In this document: one piece after another, positions 19,202 through 29,010 of the stretch
Layout of the letters: each line of letters begins with the position of its first letter
How positions within the stretch are numbered: position 1 is the stretch's first letter
NCBI GenBank assembly: GCA_016617855.1
Contig: JAECUM010001729.1
Location: 1-64,000 of the forward strand
Length of the DNA stretch: 64,000 nt
From: Megalonaias nervosa
Lineage: Eukaryota > Mollusca > Bivalvia > Unionida > Unionidae
Direction of reading: 5' to 3'
Position numbers and translations under genes: made by a program
The notes under the pieces: model-generated
What the model was told of the DNA's origin: nothing
The model's database searches: none
The model's input: the letters and a program-made list of their open reading frames with translations, nothing else

Positions 19202-19448
19202 CCACACAGTAGCAGGGAGGGTGACGACCTCGAGTGAGTGTCCCGGTAGGTAAACGATCAAGCATAAAAATATGAAAACACAAACGTGAAAAATAAAGTA
19301 ACAAAATGAGCTAACCAAATTAGAGAAGTCTCGGTCGATTAGAGGCTTCAATTTGGTGTTATTGACGTTTGTATTTTCGTTTTCGTAGGAAACTTCATTT
19401 TCAAAAATAACTTGCTCCAAAATTGGTCTGTTCACCCTCCCTGCTGCT
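19202..19448. repeat. Right terminal inverted repeat of element B
   Basis: Inverted partner of 6582-6828. The outer end reads inward AGCAGCAGGGAGGGTGAACA. The inner edge AGTAGCAGGGAGGGTGACG (19209-19227) is an inverted copy of the outer motif, stronger here than in the left TIR. Confidence 0.92.
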
Positions 19449-19453
19449 GATGT
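19449..19453. repeat. Right target-site duplication of element B (GATGT)
   Basis: GATGT follows directly on the last TIR base and equals 6577-6581. Confidence 0.8.
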
Positions 19454-19941
19454 CTTCAGAGCAGATTTTCATTTAGGCTTAGTTCAGTAACTAGTGGTGT
19501 TACATTTCAACACTTAAGACTCAGATTGTGAGAGGTGTAGATATAAATGCTTTATTAACATTATGCCTCAAGTTTGTTCTTTTAAACCACGATGAAATGC
19601 AAATCCTGAATGTACCTTTTAATTCAGCTAATGGGTATACATTTTTTCTATCCCCAATGGATAGATGTTTAGCCAGCACATATTTTCCATGTCGGTCAAG
19701 GTGCACAGTACTAGTGGCAAATAATGCATAAAAGTTTATGGGGAAACTAATATTGAGAATAGTATAATACATTTCTGATGAAATGTGCATTTCGGTATTG
19801 TGGTACAAAAGGTACAACAAAAGTCTGACCATGTATCACATATACATATATTTTACACATTGAAATACAAGAGCTACAAGTTTGCCGTCTAATACAAAAA
19901 TGATGATCAGGCGTATTTACCATGTATATTGAATTATTCAG

Positions 19942-20232
19942 GTGTACGTGTGGAAATTGCAGCAGTAAAGAAACAATTGAGAAGTGCAGATGCTGTAGAG
20001 AGATCAGTGTGGTTTTGGATAAGACTGAGGAGCTCAATGTGGATTGTATCATCGATCATCCTGGATTTCAGACAGATTGCATGGATGAATATACCCTGGA
20101 ACAGTATACTATACCTACAGACAGCAGTATAGAAATCGCGAGGAAATTCTGTCAGAGTACGTAAACAATAATAGGCAAAATGTTCTCACAATAGTTATGG
20201 TGCCAATGTCAGGACAATTTTGGGAAAAGTGA
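19942..20232 (+). pseudogene. P2X7 intracellular-domain-like protein, exon 2 (frameshifted)
   Basis: After a TTATTCAG acceptor the frame reads CTCGNCSSKETIEKCRCCREI, cited here as CTCGNC and CRCCREI, then DCIIDHPGFQTDCMD. These Cys-rich CxCGNC and CxCCRE motifs and the HPGF motif are diagnostic of the zinc-binding ballast domain of P2X7 and its stand-alone invertebrate relatives. Near 20098 a one-base change shifts the frame, and the family text continues as VYYTYRQQYRNREE to a stop at 20230-20232. Together with exon 1 this is a two-exon host gene, broken by two stops and one frameshift and split by element B in the intron. Confidence 0.75.
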
Positions 20233-20599
20233 TTGCTGTATACACATAACTATAAAACAAAGTCACTCATTAATTCACGAAATCCCTCCTTTATCGGGGA
20301 AATGTGCCATTTTTCTTATGTGGAGTTTTCACCCAAACCTTTCGAGAATAAGCCCTGCTAGCATCATTCGTCCGTTATACTGGAAATTCTCATGAAAAAT
20401 CTTCAACTTCAATCCAGCAATAATTTCATTTCTTGAACAGACTTTGCACTATGACATTTAAAACATATTGTTGTCTGCTCCTATTCATTTTAGATTATTT
20501 AGCTTCCTACCATTGGTCGTAGTAAAATCTAATTTTATGCTAAAGGTCTTGACTCAGAAAACTTGAAATAAATAAGTTAAAACCAGAATAGGTGACATA

Positions 20600-22130
20600 A
20601 TATAACTTCATTCAAGTCTAAAATATGTTGTATATTCTGTTTTCAGTCGTAATAGATACACTGCATACATGCAGCTGGTAAGATGGTGCTGCGGATATCT
20701 TGGCCGTGAAATCCGAGTTGCTTTGCCTTCCTGTGCAGTAGATGCAATCAGGCAGAAGTTCCAAGTGAATGTGGGAACCACACAGGTTTCCAGCACTTGT
20801 AGTTATCTTGCAAATCGTGATGTTTGAGCCTAGACAGCCGTCGACTTGTATGGCCTCTGGGATTGGCTGCATAGAGATGGTGGTAACTATCAACTGACTG
20901 GCTTCCTGACCATTTCCTCCAGTGCTGCCATCAACTCTTCAACATATTCTGAAAGAAGAAAATTTCCCATCATAATTTAAGAAAGAAGAATTTCATCCAA
21001 TACCTATATTCACGCTGAATGTTTTTAAAGAAAGTTAGTAAATAGGAATAAAAGTTAAAATCGTATTCATTTTAATAAACATAAATAGTATTTGAATGTA
21101 TAATTATTTTGTCGCAATATATGATTTGAATATGTGCTACAAAAAATAAATCTGCATCGACTTTATTTTGATTAAAATCCAGGACTTTGTTTTGATTAAA
21201 ATAAATATAATTGCTTTGCCATCATTTTGAGTGTATGCGATCAGGTGGAACTTCCCAAGTGCAGGTGGTAGCTACACTCATTTCAAGGACTTGTACTTAG
21301 CTTGCAAATGGGATGTGTAAGACTGGACGACATTCGACTTGTCTGGCCTCTGGAATCGGCTGCATAGAGATGGAGGTAACTATCAACATACTCTGGCTTC
21401 TTGACGATTTCCTCCAGTGCTGCCATCAACTCTTCAACATAGTCTGAAAGAAGGAAATATTCTCCACGTAATTTAAGAAACAAGAATTATATCCACTTCC
21501 TATATCCACACAAACAATTTACCAAAATTAATTAAGAGAATTGGAAAGAAGATTTAAACAGTATTCATTTCAACATAAGTATAAATTTTAGTAGAATGAA
21601 TAATTATTTTGTCGCGATGCATGATTTTGAATATATGCTACAAAAATGAATCCGCATCGAATTTGTTTTCGTTAAGATCCATGAAATCTGAGTTGCTTTG
21701 CCATCCTGTTCAGCAGATACAATCAGGCGGAATTTCCAACTGAAATGGTAACTACAAAGGTTTCAAGGCCTTGTACTTATCTTGCAAATCGAAATTTGTG
21801 AGCCTGGACAGCATTCGACTTGTCTGGCCTCTGGAATTGGTTGCATAGAGGTGGCGGTAACTATCAACGGACTCTGGCTTCTTGACCATTTCCTTCAACA
21901 TATTCTGAAATAATTTTTTTACCCAGTAATTTAAGAAACTCAGAAGAATTTCATCCACTGCCTATATTCACGCTGATAATTTACCAAAAATAATGGTACT
22001 AGAAAGAAGATTTAAACAGTATTCATTTGACATATAAATCGTAGTTCAATGACTCATTATTTTGTCACAATATATTATTTTAAATATGTGCTACAAACAT
22101 GAATCTGCGTCGATCTGATGTATTATTTAT
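20600..22130. repeat. Tandem triplication of a ~480-490 bp unit holding an exon-like segment (minus strand)
   Basis: Three diverged copies, with matching landmarks at about 20810, 21302 and 21782 (TTGCAAATCG-like) and at 21108, 21608 and 22062 (TATTTTGTCGCAATA-like). On the minus strand each has a CTTTCAG-type acceptor, then coding-like text (YVEELMAALEE..., PESVDSYRHLYA, SRGQTSRM), then a GATAAGT-type end in copy 3. Copies 2 and 3 are open; copy 1 (20680-20960) has a stop and shifts. This could be a triplicated host exon, but I do not recognise the protein. Confidence 0.65.
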
Positions 22131-24189
22131 GGGTACATACTGTGTGTGCAGTCGTTGACTTCTTTTACAATGTACTCTGATTTTTTATACTTCGGACATG
22201 CTGATCTAGTGAGACAGACAGACAGTGACAAACAGATGCAATAAAAATGACCGTGATGAAAAGTATGACGAATTTCTGTATCGATGCACATAACTTTTTT
22301 TTAAAACTTTAAGCGGACAATTAAAAATTACAATCTGAATTCGAAAAGTGTGAAGTAAAATAATTTTTACACGCAGTCAAGTGTTCTAAAAGAAATACGC
22401 GACCCTGTATAATCATCAACTGAGAAACACTTATATACTACTCAGTTATAAAATGCTAAAATTGCTTTGAATGCTTCTTCACTTGCGTGCACCAGTTAAA
22501 TTATATATCCGTAAAAATCCATACCCCCCCCCAAAAAAAAAATTCCATAAAATTAACTTCAGGTATCACAAACGCAATTAATTTGGACAAACACCATTAG
22601 ACCGAAAACGAATCCATAGATTCAAGAGCAACTACTGCCTGTATATCTTCCATCATTCCCTTGTGGTACATGCGCATGTTTGGTCGCTTCTTTCATTTCT
22701 TGTACATATGCGCCTTCCATTCTGTCCAAATGAATTTCTTCCGTCTTTCCGTTGTTCCCTCAACTTGTGTTATAAAACATTGCTCTAATCCGCTGTTACG
22801 TGCTTTTGCAATGTATTATATCTAACATGACCAAAATTCTAAACGCTTGTGTAAAATAATATCCGTTTAAGTTTTTTGTTAAATGAATACATCGGTTTGA
22901 GAGTGGGTCAACTGCAGTGTGAGAGAAGCACCCCATATTTCAAGCCAAAAGGTCAACTGATAAGTTGAGTTGATCACATTATAACATTCTGGAGCTTGAA
23001 AATTTCAATTACCCATTATACATGCCATATTGAGAATAGGCACACGCATTGTCCAATTTAACCTGACTCATGGGCTATATATAACGTGTATGTCATACTC
23101 CTGCCAGAGATGGAACTGTAATTGTCTGGCCATGGCTCAGATATGTGCAGCATTACAGTATCTGACTAGATAATTTAAAAAACATTCAAATCCATATTAC
23201 CCAGGTCATCCTTATCTCTAGCAAAAATTCTTTCAAATAGGAATTGAAGGCAGAAGCATGATTGTGTGCCCATTGACTGTTTCATAGTCAGATAGCACTC
23301 AACGATGAAGGTGGATTAATGGTTTGGGGTTTTTTTTGGTTTTTTTGTTTGTTTTTTTGGGGGGTGGTGGTTTTGTTTTGTTTTTGCGTTCAGCACGATT
23401 TTACTGGAATGAGTCTTGTGCACACCAAACACCAGCCTGCAACATTTACTTCATCTTCAGTTAGGTGTCCGTATTGGCACCATTCTATCTGATAATGCAA
23501 CATAGTCTAGCACAACATGTCGATTTAAGTGCAGAAATTTCTCGAGAAGCTGCGGTAACAATTCTGCAGAGGTCTCCCACATCCATCCTCTTGTGATATC
23601 TTCACTCTCTTACAGAACCTTGATATCCTCATGCAAAATAATACAGTGAAAACCCCGCGGTCCCAAAGTACAACACAGCTTCAGTCCATGCATTCTTAAT
23701 TTGCATTCGATATGCTGATGTCGCACTTACACTGACATAAATACTAGTATGGTGAATGGCACATCATATGCCTATTCCTTTTAACAGCCCTCTGTTTTGG
23801 TACTTTGTCGAGATTAGTGCTGGGATCGGCAAATTACAGCCCATGGGTCGAATCTGGCCAGTGACCTGCTTTTATCCATTAATTTACATCATAGGGTGTG
23901 ACTTTAAAATTTATTTATCCAGCTTGTGCCCTGGAGGAAGTTGCCCGTTCCTGGATTAGTGGGTCTCACTAATGCCGACCTCTGGTCAAGGAATGTGATC
24001 TTGAATTAAACTTGAGTCTGGTTAAATTGGACAATGAGTTTTCGAGCAAAGCCATTCTTTTCGTATTAGACTCACCACGGCTGTGGTCTGTGATCTTAAT
24101 TTAGACCCTAGAATCTAATGGTATTGCCATTCACAAAGTTTGATCAAGGAACTTACTCTCGAAAAAAAAGTTTTGAAAAACCATTTATT
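22131..24189. other. Non-coding host DNA
   Basis: No gene is recognised. It holds a C/A homopolymer junction near 22526-22545 and a T/G-rich low-complexity run at 23325-23388. At 23810-23955 there is a stretch (GGCAAATTACAGCCCATGGG type) that resembles hAT-derived dispersed repeats in style, which I could not confirm. Confidence 0.5.
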
Positions 24190-24860
24190 TTGAGCCTCAG
24201 TGAGCATGACCTTTGACCTTTCTACCTCCGAAATAAGGTGCATCTTTCATACCTAAAGCTCGAGCCCTTTGCAAACACTGTTCAAGTATATTGTCGAGAA
24301 CTAAAGCTGTTATGCAAAACGCATTGTTCTTTTTTGATTCAGTGACCATTACCTTAAGAGTCAAAATCAATATTTAGTCATCCACAAACTTTGGTTAAAG
24401 TACGAATGAACTATTTGTGCAGAAACTATTTTTCTTCTTTCAGTCAGTGACCTTGACTGGGCCGTTCATCTTTAACCCCAAAATAAATCGACTTCTTTCT
24501 AACCCCAAGTAAAAGTCATCTCCAGATTTTAATCGAGGTCTGCGATGTAGAACTAATGTTATTGTATGGAAACCATTTTATTTCTTTTAAGTCATAATGG
24601 CCTTGACCCGTTACCCTCAAATCGATAGGTTTTATTCCTTACCCAAAATGCGTTCCATCGACAATGGTTGGTTCAGTGATGTAAAACTAATGTTATTTTG
24701 TCGCATCCGTTGTTCTTTTTTCTGCCCCTGTCGCACTGACCTTGGAGGTTTTGAAGCTGAAATCAATAGGGTTCCTCCTTGTCCAAAGTACAAGTTATTC
24801 ATAAAGTTTGGTAACTGTAGATGGCGGACAACGCAAGTTATTGTACACAATCCATAACAG
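24190..24860. repeat. Degenerate TGACCT-rich tandem repeat (mollusc-type)
   Basis: Roughly 120-bp degenerate units, each with a TGACCTTTGACC or GTGACCTTGAC block followed by a CCCAAAATAAATCGA-like block and an AAGT-GTTAAAG tail, at about 24205, 24340, 24465, 24595 and 24735. Such units are very common in bivalve and gastropod genomes as I recall them. At 24207-24219 the sequence is a perfect DR1 nuclear-receptor half-site pair. Confidence 0.65.
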
Positions 24861-27436
24861 ATGGACAGGGGAACACCATGACATTATACAATCCGCATAT
24901 GGTGGACATATAAAAATGAAATCCAAGGATTCTATTGGATCTAATGTCAGCAATGATGAAAACAAGCCACCTTCTGAAATATTTCCATCAATCTTGATAT
25001 CAGCTTTCCCACAAGTTTTTCAATTTATTTTTTTTTTAACTTTTTTTTAAAAATGTAATTCTTATCTGTCACTGTTGTGAAGCTCACTCTTTCTGCAAAG
25101 TTAAAACCAACATCATAGGCCCATGTGCATCCTCATTCTTTTCGAGGACCTTGACTAATGAAGTACATCAGAACGGGATGGGAGGAGGGCATCTACTGGT
25201 GACAGGTAAGTATTATATAATAAAAATTAGTCCCCGGAACTACATTTTAATATGAGAAATATGATACCTGTCACAACTGTTTTAACTGAACTTGACAGTA
25301 AGGATGGAGAATGGACTGGAAGGGAGCACACAGTGAAAAAAATACTCACTTTGTTGCCCAGCCTTTCAACTGCTGTCATAAACAACAGTCATTGTCTGTG
25401 CAGCAACAACTGGACCCTGACAAAACAATACCTTGGCTGGTTTGATAAGGATCGAAGATAAAATGCGAAGGTGTGAGTTCGCCAACATGCAGCCTTCATA
25501 AAATCATCTAAAGATGAGTGATTGAGATAGGCCCAAGAATTGGTGATTTCCCTAACCTCATGTTTTTTTTTATCCTCATGAATGAAAGACCTCTCAGCAA
25601 GAGACCAATAAACTCCCTTGATGGCTTGTGCGAATTCCATCTGGAAACAGATGATACAATATCAGCCGAGCCCCTTAAGGGGAGACAAAAACCCTTCCTA
25701 TATTCCCTGCTCCCTTAGCTCAATAGAACTATTGGGGATGGAAGTACTGATGGAAGCTAGAGGCCTTTTTTGTTGGGAAGGATGCGGGGTTGAAAGGAAA
25801 CCTGACAGACATAAATAGGAAAAAATAAAACAGAACATTAATTCCCATTGAACCATAATTTCCCTCCTCTTTTCATAAAACATGTTGGTCTCTTCTCTGT
25901 GCTAACATTACAACTAGAATGAAGATAGTTTTAAGTATAATATTTTCGAAGGAACCCTTGCGGAAAGGTTCAGCACCAGCCTTAGCAAACGCGGTGCCTG
26001 ATTTATATCATTTTATTGCGGTCCCCTGGATTTACATGCACAGCCCCCTGTGAGAATGACATTTGGAAATAAACATTTAAACAAGTTTTATATGATATTG
26101 AACTTAAAATTTTCTTCCATAGCTTTGAAATTACTTTCTCTCTATAGATATATTTTTAAAAATTACTAACGCGCGGGGCCAGATTGGGTCAAATCGGTCT
26201 AAGGCTGGCCCTTCAAAGCTTAATAATGTTTTGCTTGTCAACACTCATGAAACTCACGTGAAATTCAATCTTGGCACCAATGAGCTAGATACCAGTCTCT
26301 GATGCTCGAAGTATAAGATCCGCCAAAGGAGGATCCAAGATTATGGACTGACCTTTGGAGAACTTAAGTATGAAGGGCAGCTCTAAAACCTCGATTGTGG
26401 AAACCAAACAAAATCGCCTCAAAAATTAACAGCAGAAAATCTGCTGCTGCATCAAGTGAGGGAGCTAGGAATAATGCATTTCCTACTGCACTAATCCACA
26501 AAGATTCTCCACTCTGTACAATAGGGCTTAGACGTAGAACATTCCAGGGCATGGACAATGCAGTCGGCCACCTTGCTCGAAAACCTTGCCTGGTATATAT
26601 AACACTTTGACTGGTGTGAAACAGTGCGCCTATGTGTTGCGAAAACAATTTCTTCCACTTACGCAATACCCTGGGATGGTAGCTCAAAAGATCGAGGAGT
26701 TCGTTTAACGAAGACCTTTGAGGTCTCCGAGGTGATAGTCAGGATAGTTTGAGCCTTATATGTCCTGACATCGTGAAACGAATTATAAAGACAGGAACAT
26801 CGCGTATGAATTATAATAAAGCTAAGTGCACTAATTAAAAAAGATGGAGTAATTTCTACTCAGCATCGCTAGGAGATTAATTGCCGTTAATAACGCTCAA
26901 CGCATTACTAACAAAAAATAGACGAATGAACGAATCCTGTACAAAATGTAACCGTTGAATGGATAATTTTGATACCCATTAATAAATATACATATTCCTA
27001 CAAGAAATTCCTAAACTAAATACGAGTAGGGAGGGTAGGTTACTTATCATGCAAAACAAATTATTACTTGATTATCAAATGATACTTTCGATAATTACGG
27101 ATTGAGGGATACCTTTTCACTAGAAGAAAATATTAATTTTAAGTCCTAATATAACAAAACCATTACTGAAGCTATTATTTTTCAAGTGAGTATTTTTTCC
27201 ATGTCTGACTTGAGATGTAATCCAAAAATGAATGATGATACGCTATTGCGTATGGACTGATGACGGCAAGTCAAACTGGGTAAATTCGCATTCCTAATTT
27301 CTACATGATGATGGTGCATCTAGTATGTGCGAAGTTTTTTTCCATTGAGGAATACACTGAACGACAGTGAGGAGTAATGCACTACTGATTACATTTCTTT
27401 GTTTGAAGACTTTATATTTCCGTACTGATAATAAAC
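24861..27436. other. Non-coding host DNA
   Basis: No convincing gene. A 107-residue open frame on the minus strand at 26364-26687 has protein-like composition but no recognisable motif. The rest is AT-rich with many stops in all frames. Confidence 0.5.
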
Positions 27437-27449
27437 CCAATTGTTACAA

Positions 27450-27518
27450 TGTGTGTATGTGTGTGTGTGAATTGGATTTTTAACACAGTTTTAAGAACAT
27501 TTCAGTCATATCGCTACG

Positions 27519-27556
<38 letters not shown>

Positions 27557-27867
27557 TTGTGAATTGGATTTTTAACATAGTTTTAAGAACATTTCAGTCA
27601 TATCGCTACGATGTCTGCAGTGTGGCAGTTTATAGTGATGTCCAGCACTGGGGCATCATGCAACAGACAAGTAGGATCATGTCCCGCCCTTCATGTGACA
27701 CAAGGCCAACCAGTCATAACACTAACCTCCTAACGCTGAGCGCCAAGCGAGGCAGCTGCTAGTACCATCTTTTTATACAATCCTTTGATATGACTCAGCC
27801 GGGGTTCGAACCCGCGATCTCCCACATCCGAGGCGGACACACTAACCACTTCGGCCACTGGTGCGGT
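27450..27867 (-). mobile_element. tRNA-derived SINE, copy 1
   Basis: On the minus strand it opens with a tRNA-like head: A-box region TGGCCGAAGTGGTTAGTGTG and B-box GGGTTCGAACCCC near 27800. A non-tRNA body (CTGCCTCGCTTGGCGCTCAG) follows, then a (CA)n-type tail. A 13-bp target duplication CCAATTGTTACAA flanks it at 27437-27449 and 27868-27880. The tail end contains an internal duplication of about 95 bp with two GT runs. Copies 2 and 3 lie at 47391 and 48833. Confidence 0.9.
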
Positions 27868-28045
27868 CCAATTGTTACAACTGCAGTGCAGCAACAAACT
27901 TGCGATCGCTTTGTATATGATCTCTTTCTTCACGGTCCTTGTGCAGTCTCTTGGTTTGCACCATTTAACAGTTCTATATTCACTTAGACTTTATTGATTA
28001 CAGTTTTATTGCTAGCCTAATTTTCTTCATTAGTGGTTTCTATTT

Positions 28046-29010
28046 TTTTTGTTGTTGTTGTTGGCTTGACTTCGCTTGCGAAGATTTAGGAAGGGGGATG
28101 TCCACATCTATTGCAGGCGTGCTGGTGGCTGACGAGCCCAATACGTGACAGGCATGTCCGTCCACAGAGGCTGCAGGGCAATGTCTGGGTTGTGGTGGGT
28201 GCTGCCGATGGTTTCCGGTTCATTGTTCGCCATCTTTTTTCCTCCAAGATGGTCCGTCTGTTTTGTTCAAAAGTGGCAGTGGCCCGGTGAACTGTACGTC
28301 GCCAGCTTTCACGGTCAGCTGCTTGTGATGCCCATTGGCGGTGGTCGATGCCACAGGTGGTGAGGGTCTTTTTCAAGGAGTCTTTATATCTCTTTCGAGG
28401 TGCCCCTCTATCACGGTGGCCAGTGGACAGCTCACCACACAGTACGATCTTTGGCAGGCGATGATCCTCCATCCTGGAGACGTGCCCTGCCCAGCGTAGC
28501 TGTATCATCATGAGCGTGGCCTCAATGCTTGTGATCCCTGCTTGTTCGAGGACTTCAGTGTTGGTGACAAAGTCACTCCAGTGGATGTTGAGAATGGTGC
28601 GGAGGCAGCGCTGATGGAAGCGTTCAAGGAGGCGGAGGTGGCCGCTGTAGGTGACCTAGGATTCGGCGCCATATAGGAGGGTGGTCAGTACGACAGCTCT
28701 GTAGACGCTGATCTTTGTGTCTCTTTTGAGACTGGCGTTGTACCACACTCGTTTATAGAGTCTACCGAAGGCGCTGTTTGCCTTGGCCAGTCTGTTGTCT
28801 ATTTCTTTGTTGATCTTGGCATCAGAGGAGATCACACAGCCCAGGTAGGTGAACTGGAGGACTACGTCCGGCTTTGTCTGGTCAGTGAAGTTGCTTGGCG
28901 GCCGGTACTCTTCCTTTGGTACTGGCTGGTGAAGTACCTCAGTTTTCTTTAGGCTGAAATCAAGACCAAAGAGCTGACAAGCTTCTGCAAAGCAGGATGT
29001 TAGATGCTGT
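28046..29010 (-). mobile_element. Non-LTR retrotransposon 3' fragment (5' truncated)
   Basis: On the minus strand the end of a reverse transcriptase ORF is readable: CFAEACQLFGLDFSLKKTEV, FTYLGCVISSDAKINKEIDN, a VLTTLLYGAES motif followed by one TAG, then LRWAGHVSRMEDHRLPK and RDRGAPRKRYKDSLK. The last 140 residues are open (28086-28511) and end in a CxxC/HxxxC zinc knuckle-like tail (CSLCGRTCLSRIGLVSHQHAC, cited in part: CSLCGRTC and SHQHAC). The catalytic palm is missing, so the copy is 5' truncated at about 29010. The 3' end is an (AAC)n stretch at 28046-28064. It is a dead copy of a LINE type widespread in invertebrates. Confidence 0.85.

Larger units (their letters stand above)
6582..19448. 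mobile_element. Element B: complete Maverick/Polinton (adintovirus-like), 12,867 bp
   Basis: Bounded by 247-bp TIRs (6582-6828 and 19202-19448) and GATGT target duplications. Order from the left: ATPase (-), PLA2 (+), integrase (+), polymerase-helicase-HNH (-), TA repeat, zinc-finger ORF (+), homing-endonuclease-like gene (+), palindrome, small ORF and repeat array (+), small ORF (-), penton C-terminus, protease N-terminus, pX-like, major capsid, pVI-like and coiled-coil proteins (all -). Most genes have frameshifts or stops, so it is an old, immobile copy. It lies in the intron of the P2X7-domain-like pseudogene. Confidence 0.93.

Noticed and set aside
23756..23959. 67-residue ORF as a host gene
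   Set aside because: The DNA looks like part of a dispersed repeat; no domain or splice evidence.
26364..26687. 107-residue minus-strand ORF
   Set aside because: No motif, no splice context and no neighbour to support it; kept only as a note.
27781..27867. tRNA genes at the SINE heads (also 48833-48900)
   Set aside because: A and B boxes are present but the cloverleaf is incomplete and the same SINE body follows each copy.
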